64,000 nt of DNA from Oxalobacteraceae sp. CFBP 13730 (GTDB lineage Bacteria; Pseudomonadota; Gammaproteobacteria; Burkholderiales; Burkholderiaceae_D): positions 62,001 through 126,000 of the forward strand of contig JACYUQ010000003.1 in assembly GCA_014841835.1 (NCBI GenBank), given 5' to 3'. The position numbers and the translations under genes are program-made. Positions within the stretch are counted from its first letter, which is position 1; every line of letters begins with the position of its first letter. The notes under the pieces are model-generated. The model had not been told where the DNA came from, did no database searches, and was given only the letters and a program-made list of their open reading frames with translations. Below, in pieces: positions 30,952-38,850 of this stretch.

Positions 30952-32358
30952 ATGAACAAATTGATGCTCGCGCTTGCCGTCTCGCTGGCGTTCGCGCCGA
31001 CGCTGCATGCACAAACCAGGGCGCCAAACGGCATGCCTGCGTATGGCCAGGAAAAATCGATTCCCGCACCGAAGATCGCCAAGCAGACGCTGGCCAACGG
31101 CTTGACCGTGTGGGTCGTGCCGCGCCAGGGCTTGCCGCGCGTGGACTTCGTGCTGGCACTGCGCGGCGCCGGCTTTGCCGCCGACGCGCCGGCCCAGGGC
31201 GGCTTCGCCGCGATGCTTGCCGGGATGCTCAACGAAGGCACGACCAAGCGTGATTCGCGCGCCATCGCCGAAGCGGCGCAAGGCATGGGCGGCGAAGTCG
31301 CCGCCAGCCCGGCCGCCGACGGCATCATCCTGTCGGCCAACGCCGTCGCCTCGCAGGCGGGCGGGATGCTGGAGCTGATGGCCGAAATCGCGCGCCAGCC
31401 GTCGTTCCCCGAGAACGAAGTGGCGCTGGCCAAGGCCAATGCACTGCAGGCGCTGCGCGTGGCCGAGACCCAGCCGGGTTTCCGCGCCGAGCGCGCGATC
31501 AAGAAAGCGGTCTACCTCGACCATCCGTACAGCCGCACCGATCCGACCGCCGAGTCGATCAATGCCGTGAACGCCGCAATGCTGCGCACCGAACACGCAA
31601 AGCGCTTCCGTCCGGATCGCGCGCTGCTGGTCATCACCGGCCGCATCACCGAAGCGGACGCGATGAAGCTGGCGCAAGCCGCGTTTGGCAACTGGAAAGC
31701 CAGCGGCGCCGCATTGCCGGACACGCCTGCCGTCGCCGCCAGCGTGACGCCGGCGCGCATCGTGCTCAAGCGCGACGGCAGCGTGCAGTCGACGCTGCGC
31801 CTGGGCAGCCCCGGCATCGCGGCCAGCGCTGCCGACCAGATCCCGCTGCGCCTGACCAGCACCATCATCGGCGGCGGCTTCTCGAGCCGGATCAACACCA
31901 ATCTGCGCGAAGAAAAGGGCTACACCTATGGTGCCTCGGCCGGCGCGCGCATGAGCCGCGCGGGCGGCATGATGGTCGGCGGGGCCGACGTGCGCAATGA
32001 AGTGACCGGCGCGGCGCTGGCCGAATACTTCAAGGAGTACAAGCGCCTGGGCAGCGAGCTGGTCCCGGCGGCCGAGATGGAGATGAACAAGCGTTATGTC
32101 GCGGGCGGCTACTTGCTGAATAACCAGTTGCAGCGTTCGGTGGCCAACACGCTGGCCGCGAACTGGCTGGTCGGCTTGCCGCCCGAGTTCCTGGGCGACT
32201 ACGTGCCGCTGATGCGCAAGGTTACGCCGCAGCAGGTGCGCACAGTGGCACAGAAATATTTCGCGCCCGAGAAGCAGTCGATCGTGATCGTCGGCGACCC
32301 ATCCAAGCTCGATGCGCAGCTGGCGCCGTATGGCGAATTTACGGTGCAGGACAAGTAA
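30952..32358 (+). CDS. M16-family peptidase, non-catalytic partner subunit
   Basis: A 468-residue exported protein with a signal peptide (cleavage near LHA-Q). At the place where the first subunit has HxxEH it reads AAMLAGMLNEGT, so the zinc site is lost. The C-terminal half keeps the substrate-binding R...Y region (INTNLREEKGYTYG). This active/inactive pairing is standard for bacterial M16B dimers. ATG 30952 follows AAGGAG by 7 bases. Confidence 0.92.
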   Translation: MNKLMLALAVSLAFAPTLHAQTRAPNGMPAYGQEKSIPAPKIAKQTLANGLTVWVVPRQGLPRVDFVLALRGAGFAADAPAQGGFAAMLAGMLNEGTTKRDSRAIAEAAQGMGGEVAASPAADGIILSANAVASQAGGMLELMAEIARQPSFPENEVALAKANALQALRVAETQPGFRAERAIKKAVYLDHPYSRTDPTAESINAVNAAMLRTEHAKRFRPDRALLVITGRITEADAMKLAQAAFGNWKASGAALPDTPAVAASVTPARIVLKRDGSVQSTLRLGSPGIAASAADQIPLRLTSTIIGGGFSSRINTNLREEKGYTYGASAGARMSRAGGMMVGGADVRNEVTGAALAEYFKEYKRLGSELVPAAEMEMNKRYVAGGYLLNNQLQRSVANTLAANWLVGLPPEFLGDYVPLMRKVTPQQVRTVAQKYFAPEKQSIVIVGDPSKLDAQLAPYGEFTVQDK

Positions 32359-32381
32359 CCCGACCAGCGCAGTACCCATGC

Positions 32382-32412
32382 ATGCCCCGTGTCACTCACG
32401 GGGCATTTTTTT
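32382..32412 (+). terminator. Intrinsic terminator of the M16 operon, interrupted by an IS just after its T-run
   Basis: Perfect 10-bp arms ATGCCCCGTG (32382-32391) and CACGGGGCAT (32397-32406) with a 5-base loop, followed by seven T. The IS1595-type element starts at the base immediately after the last T. Confidence 0.9.
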
Positions 32413-32428
32413 GGCGCAGTCAACGTTA
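32413..32428 (+). repeat. Left terminal inverted repeat of the IS
   Basis: GGCGCAGTCAACGTTA, matching the complement of the right end at 14 of 16 positions; the first ten bases are identical. Confidence 0.88.
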
Positions 32429-32499
32429 AATAGAGACCAGCTTTGAACTGACGAGCACTCCAATGGTCCAACCCCTGTCCCGAGCGTCAGGAGTCAATC

Positions 32500-33468
32500 A
32501 TGAAAGCGCCACGTTTCAAGGGCTGGTTCGCAAAACTGCCTTCACTGAACCAGCCACAGCGCCGGCAAGTACTCGATGCCCTGCATCCGGCCGTCGGGCT
32601 CGATCAGGTAGTCGCGCTTATTACCGAGACCAGAGCGCCAGGCCGCTGCTGCCCCAGATGCAGCAATGAACGCTGCTACCGGCACGGGTTCGCCAACGAT
32701 TTGCAGCGCTACCGTTGCTGTGCCTGCGGCCGCACCTTTAACGACCTGACCGGCACGCCACTGGCGCGGCTCAGACTGAAGGCCAAATGGCTCGCGTATT
32801 CCCACGTGCTGCTCGATTCACTCCCTGTACGCAAGGCAGCAGATCGGGTTGGGGTACACCGCAACACGGCCTTTCGCTGGCGGCACCGTTTCCTGCATTG
32901 GGTCAAGTTCGACCGGCCGGCAGCTCTCAATGGCATCGTCGAAGCTGACGAAACATTTCTGCTTGAATCACAAAAAGGTTCACGCACGCTAGATCGGCCA
33001 CCACGCCACCGCGGCGGCCATGCTGCCAAACGAGGCATTTCCAGCGAATTGGACTGCATCCTGGTCGCACGCGACCGCGAGGGGCGCACGGTCGATGCCG
33101 TCACTGGCCGCGGTGCGCTCACAGCTGCGCAACTCGAGCGTGATTTGCTACCCAAGCTCGATCCGCAGGCGTTGCTGGTCAGTGACGGCCATCCGGCGTA
33201 CCGCGCCTTTGCACGCAAGCACAGGATCGCGCACGAGGCGGTCAATTTGCGTGCCGGGGTGCGTGCAAGGCGGCTGGGCAACCTTGCCATCCATGTGCAG
33301 AACGTGAATGCCTACCACCAGCGCTTCAAGGCATGGCTACAGGGCTTTCGTGGCGTGGCATCGCGCTACCTGCCGAATTACCTGGGCTGGTGCTGGGCGC
33401 TGGATGGCGAGCGGATCATTTCGTCAGAACAATTGCTTAGTATTGCTATCAGCGTCATCAACAGATAA
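32500..33468 (+). CDS. IS1595-family transposase (ISXO2-like)
   Basis: A 322-residue transposase. The N-terminus has a zinc-ribbon-like set of cysteines (about residues 50-80, RCCPRCSNERC and RCCACGRTF), then a helix-turn-helix region (VRKAADRVGVHRNTAFRW). The ISXO2-like catalytic domain has aspartates in GIVEADETF and LLVSDGHPAY and the family C-terminal block NAYHQRFKAWLQGFRGVA. The frame is complete, so the element may still be mobile. The start at ATG 32500 follows CAGGAGT. Confidence 0.93.
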   Translation: MKAPRFKGWFAKLPSLNQPQRRQVLDALHPAVGLDQVVALITETRAPGRCCPRCSNERCYRHGFANDLQRYRCCACGRTFNDLTGTPLARLRLKAKWLAYSHVLLDSLPVRKAADRVGVHRNTAFRWRHRFLHWVKFDRPAALNGIVEADETFLLESQKGSRTLDRPPRHRGGHAAKRGISSELDCILVARDREGRTVDAVTGRGALTAAQLERDLLPKLDPQALLVSDGHPAYRAFARKHRIAHEAVNLRAGVRARRLGNLAIHVQNVNAYHQRFKAWLQGFRGVASRYLPNYLGWCWALDGERIISSEQLLSIAISVINR

Positions 33469-33481
33469 CTCTGACTGCGCC
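33466..33481 (-). repeat. Right terminal inverted repeat of the IS
   Basis: The complement reads GGCGCAGTCAGAGTTA. It includes the stop codon of the transposase. Confidence 0.88.
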
Positions 33482-33623
33482 TTTTTTTCGTCTCGATCTT
33501 TATTTATCGACAAGTATGCAAAGCGAATAGCCGTGCATATTTAGCATGATAAAACGCCATAAGCCAGCGTCAAGATTTGTCAAACCAATTATTTCAACAA
33601 GATTACAACAAGAAAGTATTTAC

Positions 33624-33679
33624 TTGCGTCGGATATCAATGCAGCAATAATATCAATGCGCTCGCATTGCATTATTTGC
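33624..33679 (+). promoter_or_regulatory. Possible promoter overlapped by a long imperfect palindrome upstream of the dockerin protease
   Basis: TTGCGT (33624-33629) and TAATAT (33648-33653) are 18 bp apart. The -10 is inside an imperfect palindrome spanning 33644-33679: outer arms GCAATAAT and ATTATTTGC, inner perfect arms CAATGCG (33654-33660) and CGCATTG (33663-33669). This would suit an operator or a transcript hairpin. The surrounding 308-bp gap (33482-33789) is clearly AT-richer than its neighbours and holds no other gene. Confidence 0.4.
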
Positions 33680-33789
33680 ATCGTGAATTTCGATGTGCAA
33701 CGCATCGCTGGCACCACAAGGAAGCTCCCGGAAGACGCATCACTGCTTACCACAACGACCCCCGCCAACCAGTCGCGAAAGGACTACGC

Positions 33790-36700
33790 ATGAGAACGAA
33801 GCCTTCGAGCTCGCCGTACCACGGCAAGCAAAGCCAGCTGCACACCGCCCCCCTGAAAAAAGGTTCGCTCGCGCTGTGCGTCGCGCTGGCCCTGGTTGTC
33901 GGCACCCCATCCGTGCTGGCGGCGCAGGTCGGCCCGATCCAGGTGCAGAACCAGCGCGCGGCCGCATTCTGGCAAGACGTGACGGTACCGGCTGCATCGA
34001 CAACCGCGCGCACCAGCAGCGCCAAAACCCCGGCCCTGCAACTGCGTCGGGTGCGCGCTGCCAGTCTCGACCTGGCAGGCATCCGTGGCGTCACCCGCGA
34101 AGCACCGCTGGCGCGCAGCGGCGACCTGTCGGCGAGCAGCCTGACGATCTCGCTGCCGCATCCTGACGGCGGTTACCAGCGCTTCACGCTCGAAGAATCG
34201 CCGGTGATGGAGCCGGGCCTGGCGGCCAAACACCCCGACATCAAGACCTATCGCGGCAAGGGTGTCGACGATCCGCGCGCCACGCTGCGCATGGACATCA
34301 CGCAGCTCGGCCTGCACGCATCGGTGCGTTCGCCGGACGGCGGCTGGTACGTCGATCCGTACTACCGCAATGACACCAGCGTCTACGCCAGCTACACACG
34401 TGCCGACCTGATCAACCCACGCGCCCCGCTGGTCGAAGGCGCGATCGAGCCGCAACTGAGCCTGTCGCGTTCGTTCTATCAGGAAGGCGACAGCGTCGTA
34501 GTGAACGGCGCAGGCTTTGCCCCGGGCGCCAGCGTCAGCCTGAACATCGCAGCCGATGGCGATGGGGTGGCGCTGCACAACGCCACGGCCACGGCCGACA
34601 AGAACGGCGCGATCAGCGTGACGCTGCCGGCCGCCGCAGCACGTCAGGGCGCATTCGATATCACCGCCACCGACGGCCGCAACAGCGCCAGCGCGCCCTA
34701 CCGCGTGGTCGATGCCAGCATGGCGGCCAATGCCGTGGTCGGCAGTGCACTGCGCACTTACCGCCTGGCCCTGGTGACCGACCCCAGCTACGCGACCTAC
34801 TTCGGCCCTGCCAATGTCACCGCCGCCAAGGTCACGCTGATCAACCGCGTGACCCAGGTCTATGAAGACGAAACCTCTATCAGCCTGGTGCTGATCGACG
34901 GTACCGACGCGCTCAACCTGAATACCGCCGAGCAAATGACCGGCGCCAATGGCCCCTGCGGCGGCGCGGCCTGCTATACCGCCACGCAGGCCTCCACCTG
35001 CGGCAGCGGCACCCTGTCCCGCAACCGCATCGTCACCGGTTTGCTGGTGGGCGCCAGCAGCTTCGACGTGGGCCACATCGCCCTCGGCCTGAATGGCGGC
35101 GGCATCGCCAGCCTGGGGGTCGTGGGTGGCAACGCCAAGGCCCAGGGCTGCACCGGCATCCCGACCCCCGTCGGCGACTTCTTCGCCGTCGATTACGTCG
35201 CGCACGAACTCGGTCACCAGTTCTCGGGCAACCATACCTTCAATGGCACGATCGGCAGTTGCAGCGGCGGCAACCGCAGCGCCGCCACGTCGGTCGAACC
35301 AGGCAGCGGCTCGTCGATCATGGCGTATGCCGGCATCTGCGGCACCGACAACCTGCAGCCGCACAGCGATCCGTACTGGTCGCAGCGCAGCTTCGACGAG
35401 ATCGTGGCCTATACCTCGGGCGCCGAAACCAACCTCAGCGAAGTGCAGGTCGCCGCCCTGACCGGCTTTGTCACCAACGGCAATCAGTTCCAGCTGAGCT
35501 ATAACGGCAACCTGTCAGCCCCGATCGTGCGCGGCGCCAACTTCAACGCTGCAGGCATCAAGGCGGCCATCGAAGGCATCGCCGGCTGGCCAAGCGGCGG
35601 CGTGGTTACCGTCAGCACGATAGGCGACACGGCCTTCACCGTCACGTTCGGCGGCACGCTCGCCGGCACCAATGTACCTTCACTGGTGGTGAGCAATGTC
35701 ACCGGCGGTGGTGCCGGCTTCATCGGTGAAGTCACCAGCGGCGGCCCGACCACCCGCGGTGGCAGCGTGACGGGCACGACCAATTCGGCCCCGAGTGTCA
35801 CCGTGCCACCAAGCTTCACGATTCCGGTGCGCACGCCATTTGCTCTGACCGGCAGCGCCGTCGATGGCGATGACGACACCGTGACGTACATGTGGGAGCA
35901 GAACGACCGCGGCGGCAGCACCGGTACCTCGCTGATCAATAACGTCAAGCTCAACGGCCCGCTGTTCCGCCAGTTCGGCACGCGCGCGATCGTGACCAGT
36001 TCCGGCACGCTCGAGTACTCGTCGCCAGGCCAGAACCAGGTGACCACCGATCCGACCCGCGTGTTCCCGGACATGGCGCAGATCCTGTCGAACAACACCA
36101 ATGCCGTCACCGGCGCCTGCCCGACTGCCAGCGCCACGCCAACGGCAACCGAGATCGACTGCTTCTCGGAGTTCCTGCCAACGGCCGCCTACGTGGGCTT
36201 CGGGACCAACGCCGCACCGGCGTCGCTGAACTTCAAGCTGACGGCGCGTGACGGCCGTGGCGGCATCAACAGCGCCACCACGACGCTGGTGCTGGCGCCT
36301 GCAGCCGGCCCTTTCCTGGTCACGTCGCCGAATACGGCGGCCACCATCAACGCCGGCCCGCAGACCGTGACCTGGAGCGTGGCCAACACCGACGCGGCGC
36401 CAGTGAGCACCGCCAACGTGAAGATCACGTTGTCGACCGACGGCGGCGCGACCTGGCCGTACCTGCTGGCGGCGAGCGTGCCGAACACGGGCAGCGCCAA
36501 CGTCACGTTCCCGGCAGTGGCAACCACGCAGGGCCGCATCAAGATCGAGGCGGTGGGCAATGTGTTCTTCGACGTCTCGGACGCCAACTTCACGCTGGCC
36601 AACGCGCCGGTCGTGGGGGACGTGACCGGTGACGGCGTGGTCGATTGCGCCGACGTGGCAGTGGTGCGTGCATCGCTGAACAAGCGCACCGGCCAGGCCG

Positions 36701-36801
36701 GGTTCGATCCGCGCGCCGACGTCAACAGCGACGGCATCGTCAATATCCGCGACCTGAACGTCGTCACGCAGCGCGTGCCAGCCGGCACGGTCTGCAACTG
36801 A
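33790..36801 (+). CDS. Secreted metzincin (reprolysin-like) metalloprotease with C-terminal dockerin domain
   Basis: A 1003-residue exported protein. After a long basic signal region (hydrophobic core about residues 30-46) come a propeptide-like region and an Ig-like segment (about 220-310). The metzincin catalytic domain has HELGHQFSGNH at 472-482, matching HExxHxxGxxH, with the Met-turn SSIMAYAGICG soon after. Further Ig/fibronectin-like repeats follow. The last 60 residues form a type I dockerin with two complete calcium loops (DVTGDGVVDCAD and DVNSDGIVNIRD). ATG 33790 follows AAAGGA and starts the signal peptide. A frame open back to 33577 has only a TTG start. The next gene encodes a cohesin-like protein. 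Confidence 0.92.
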   Translation: MRTKPSSSPYHGKQSQLHTAPLKKGSLALCVALALVVGTPSVLAAQVGPIQVQNQRAAAFWQDVTVPAASTTARTSSAKTPALQLRRVRAASLDLAGIRGVTREAPLARSGDLSASSLTISLPHPDGGYQRFTLEESPVMEPGLAAKHPDIKTYRGKGVDDPRATLRMDITQLGLHASVRSPDGGWYVDPYYRNDTSVYASYTRADLINPRAPLVEGAIEPQLSLSRSFYQEGDSVVVNGAGFAPGASVSLNIAADGDGVALHNATATADKNGAISVTLPAAAARQGAFDITATDGRNSASAPYRVVDASMAANAVVGSALRTYRLALVTDPSYATYFGPANVTAAKVTLINRVTQVYEDETSISLVLIDGTDALNLNTAEQMTGANGPCGGAACYTATQASTCGSGTLSRNRIVTGLLVGASSFDVGHIALGLNGGGIASLGVVGGNAKAQGCTGIPTPVGDFFAVDYVAHELGHQFSGNHTFNGTIGSCSGGNRSAATSVEPGSGSSIMAYAGICGTDNLQPHSDPYWSQRSFDEIVAYTSGAETNLSEVQVAALTGFVTNGNQFQLSYNGNLSAPIVRGANFNAAGIKAAIEGIAGWPSGGVVTVSTIGDTAFTVTFGGTLAGTNVPSLVVSNVTGGGAGFIGEVTSGGPTTRGGSVTGTTNSAPSVTVPPSFTIPVRTPFALTGSAVDGDDDTVTYMWEQNDRGGSTGTSLINNVKLNGPLFRQFGTRAIVTSSGTLEYSSPGQNQVTTDPTRVFPDMAQILSNNTNAVTGACPTASATPTATEIDCFSEFLPTAAYVGFGTNAAPASLNFKLTARDGRGGINSATTTLVLAPAAGPFLVTSPNTAATINAGPQTVTWSVANTDAAPVSTANVKITLSTDGGATWPYLLAASVPNTGSANVTFPAVATTQGRIKIEAVGNVFFDVSDANFTLANAPVVGDVTGDGVVDCADVAVVRASLNKRTGQAGFDPRADVNSDGIVNIRDLNVVTQRVPAGTVCN

Positions 36802-36808
36802 TCCACGC

Positions 36809-36838
36809 GGCGGGCCGGATCAAGGTATCCGGCCCGCC
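36809..36838 (+). promoter_or_regulatory. 12-bp perfect GC-rich hairpin between the dockerin protease and cohesin genes
   Basis: Arms GGCGGGCCGGAT (36809-36820) and ATCCGGCCCGCC (36827-36838) with a 6-base loop, 8 bp past the protease stop and 38 bp before the next start. No T-run follows, so it is more likely an mRNA-stabilising, processing or partial-termination element than a full terminator. Confidence 0.55.
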
Positions 36839-36876
36839 AGAACCATTGATTGCATACTCAACTTTAGGATCACACC

Positions 36877-37461
36877 ATGAGCAAATGGAAGCACTTCATC
36901 GCCGCCGTCCTGCTGGGCGCCAGCACCCAGGCCTGGGCCGCCCCCATCCTGTCGTTCTCCACCGGCCCGGCCGCGCAAGTCGGCTCGACCGTGACGTATA
37001 ACATCGCGATCGACGACATCGCCGACCTGTATTCGTACCAGTTCTCGATCAACTACGATGCGCGCTACCTGCGCGCACTGAACGTGACCGAAGGCGCCTT
37101 CCTGGGCACGGCGGGCAGCACGGTCAGCGGTGTTCTCGGCATGGACACAGGGCTCATCGACTTCGTGTACGGCAGCCTGCTCGGCCCGATCCCCGGCGCC
37201 TCGGGCAGCGGCCTCTTGGCCAGCATCACCTTTGAAGCGATCGGTGCGGGCACGTCCGCGCTGTCGTTCGCTGACGCAATCTTCCTCGATTCGGTTGGCG
37301 ATGACATTGCCGGCTTGACTGCGCTGTCGGGTCAGGGCGTCGTGCTCGCGGACCCGGGTGGACCGGTTGATGTGCCGGAACCGGCCAGCGTCCTGCTGTT
37401 CGGTGCCGGCCTGGCGGGCGCTGCCGCACTGCGTCGTCGCCGCACAGGCACCCGCGCCTGA
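36877..37461 (+). CDS. Cohesin-like domain protein with PEP-CTERM sorting signal
   Basis: A 194-residue exported protein: signal peptide (1-21, ending WAAP), one cohesin-type beta-sandwich (about 23-155) and a PEP-CTERM tail with VPEPAS at about 166-171, a hydrophobic helix and a terminal RRRR cluster. The cohesin assignment rests on the pattern VGSTVTYNIAIDDIADLYSY, then FSINYDARYLRALNVTEGAFL, and SGSGLLASITFEAIGAGTSA, which match the cohesin consensus. Exosortase should process the tail and leave the protein at the surface or envelope. It would be the anchor for the dockerin of the protease 75 bp upstream. ATG 36877 follows TTAGGA. Confidence 0.85.
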   Translation: MSKWKHFIAAVLLGASTQAWAAPILSFSTGPAAQVGSTVTYNIAIDDIADLYSYQFSINYDARYLRALNVTEGAFLGTAGSTVSGVLGMDTGLIDFVYGSLLGPIPGASGSGLLASITFEAIGAGTSALSFADAIFLDSVGDDIAGLTALSGQGVVLADPGGPVDVPEPASVLLFGAGLAGAAALRRRRTGTRA

Positions 37462-37480
37462 TTAGCAACGGGCACAAGCA

Positions 37481-37520
37481 AACAGGCCTGCAGCGCGGTT
37501 ACGCGGTGCAGGCCTGTTTT
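37481..37520. terminator. Bidirectional intrinsic terminator between the cohesin gene and the convergent small gene
   Basis: Perfect 12-bp arms AACAGGCCTGCA (37481-37492) and TGCAGGCCTGTT (37507-37518), with a 14-base loop and a T-run on the right and A-rich bases on the left. Confidence 0.85.
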
Positions 37521-37537
37521 CATTGACAGTGCTGTCG

Positions 37538-37738
37538 TTACGCCAATGCTTCCTTGGCCGCCTCTTCAGGCGTGAGCGAATCGTAGAACTGGTCGGTGAA
37601 CCATTCGATTTCTTCCTCGATATGGTCTTGCGCCTGCCGTACGGTCGCACCGCCCGCGACTAAAAACCCCTCGACCTCGATACACCAGTTGACGAACGCC
37701 AGCGTTTCTTCGTCGAGTTCTTCTTCCTTCTTGGCCAT
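37538..37738 (-). CDS. Small acidic hypothetical protein, 66 residues
   Basis: A very acidic, soluble, helical protein with no signal peptide and no family I recognise. ATG 37738 opens MAKKEEELDEETL; a longer frame upstream lacks a ribosome site and overlaps the neighbour region. It is convergent with the cohesin gene and shares its terminator. Confidence 0.6.
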   Translation of the reverse strand: MAKKEEELDEETLAFVNWCIEVEGFLVAGGATVRQAQDHIEEEIEWFTDQFYDSLTPEEAAKEALA

Positions 37739-37806
37739 GGCAAATCCCCGTATCACGTTACCGCCGGTCGGCGCGACCGGCGTTGGCGTGATTCTACCGT
37801 AGCCGG

Positions 37807-38805
37807 TCAGCGCTCGGTGGCCACTTCCGGCATCAGGCGATTCATGACGCTGTAGTTGATCGCCGTCCACCACTCCGAGCCTTCGCCGGTCAGCGCCGCT
37901 TCGGATTGCGCGATCGCCTCGTGGTCGTTGCTGACCAGGTAATCCTCGACATCGTTCAGTGACGCGAACGACAGGATCGAGACGGCATCGATCTTGCTGC
38001 CTTCCGGGTCTTTCTGGGTCGAGCCGATATTGAGCAGCACCGCGTAGCGCTTCACGAACTCGGTCGTCGCCGACTGGCCCATGACCAGCGGCGCGTGCTC
38101 GTCCAGCAGGCGGCGCTGGAATTCTTCGCGCGACAGGTCAGGGTTGCGCATGTGAATCTTGACCAGGCTGACCGGATCGCGGTGACGCGCGCTCGGGATC
38201 AGGATGTATTCGCGCGTGATTTCACGCGTGACCATGCGAAACGCCACCTGCTCGTCGGCGATGATCCGCTCGGCAAATTTCTCCTGGCCCAGTACGCGTT
38301 CGATATCATCCTGCTCGGCATACGTGATGTAGGCCAGACCGTCCCAGCGCGGGCGCCCGTACGGCGGCACGCATTTTTCTGGCTCGCCCGGCAGCTTGCC
38401 GTCCTCACCAATCATCGCGCGGTACGGTGGCGGGAAGAACGACGACGGGCCCGATGCGATACGGTGCACCTGGTCGTAGCGCAGCACGCGCTCGGACGAA
38501 CTGCCCGGCTCATCCCACGCGAATTTCGGGCCGTGGACCTTGCGCCAGTATTCGTCCCAGTGCTCGAACGCCAGGTTTTCATTGCCTTCCAGCGCCAGCG
38601 CGCCGGGACGCCAGTTCGGCAAATGCACCTCATTGCCGTGCTTGCTTTTGGCCGAGCCAGCATCTTGCGGCCGTTCGCTGCGCGGCGTGCTGTCGACGCG
38701 GCTGACGAAGGTCGCCGTGACGATCAGTGGATGCGTAATCGGATCGCGGGTCTGGCCCATCGGTGGGCGCTGCAGGTTGTCGCTACGGTCGAAATCAATG
38801 GTCAT
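37807..38805 (-). CDS. EthD-domain (dimeric alpha-beta barrel) protein
   Basis: A 332-residue soluble protein with two ferredoxin-like, EthD/ABM-type repeats. The first contains FEHWDEYWRKVHGPKFA (about residues 80-96) and the second LSREEFQRRLLDEHAPLVMG, both resembling the EthD motif YWxxxHxPL. EthD-like proteins assist oxygenases or degrade reactive products. It is last in an MFS-LLM-EthD gene row, 45 bp after the LLM oxidoreductase gene. The length (a tandem-domain form) is larger than single EthD proteins. Confidence 0.75.
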   Translation of the reverse strand: MTIDFDRSDNLQRPPMGQTRDPITHPLIVTATFVSRVDSTPRSERPQDAGSAKSKHGNEVHLPNWRPGALALEGNENLAFEHWDEYWRKVHGPKFAWDEPGSSSERVLRYDQVHRIASGPSSFFPPPYRAMIGEDGKLPGEPEKCVPPYGRPRWDGLAYITYAEQDDIERVLGQEKFAERIIADEQVAFRMVTREITREYILIPSARHRDPVSLVKIHMRNPDLSREEFQRRLLDEHAPLVMGQSATTEFVKRYAVLLNIGSTQKDPEGSKIDAVSILSFASLNDVEDYLVSNDHEAIAQSEAALTGEGSEWWTAINYSVMNRLMPEVATER

Positions 38806-38850
38806 GACATTCCTTTTCTTGATCGTGCGTTAAAAGACAATGGTAAAAAA

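Larger units (their letters stand above)
32413..33481 (+). mobile_element. IS1595-family insertion sequence, 1069 bp, intact
   Basis: I delimited it by its terminal inverted repeats. The left end GGCGCAGTCAACGTTA (32413-32428) and the complement of the right end GGCGCAGTCAGAGTTA (33466-33481) match at 14 of 16 positions. Both flanks are runs of seven T, so a target duplication of seven (or an eroded eight, the family norm) is masked by the homopolymer. The right repeat overlaps the transposase stop codon. It carries one transposase gene and no passenger. Confidence 0.9.

Noticed and set aside
32405..33489. An 8-bp target duplication of the IS
   Set aside because: The flanking eight bases are ATTTTTTT and TTTTTTTC; only seven T are shared and a homopolymer cannot prove a duplication length.
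33577..33789. Upstream extension of the dockerin protease
   Set aside because: Starts with TTG, has no ribosome site, and the added sequence has no signal or domain. ATG 33790 has AAAGGA and a signal peptide after it.
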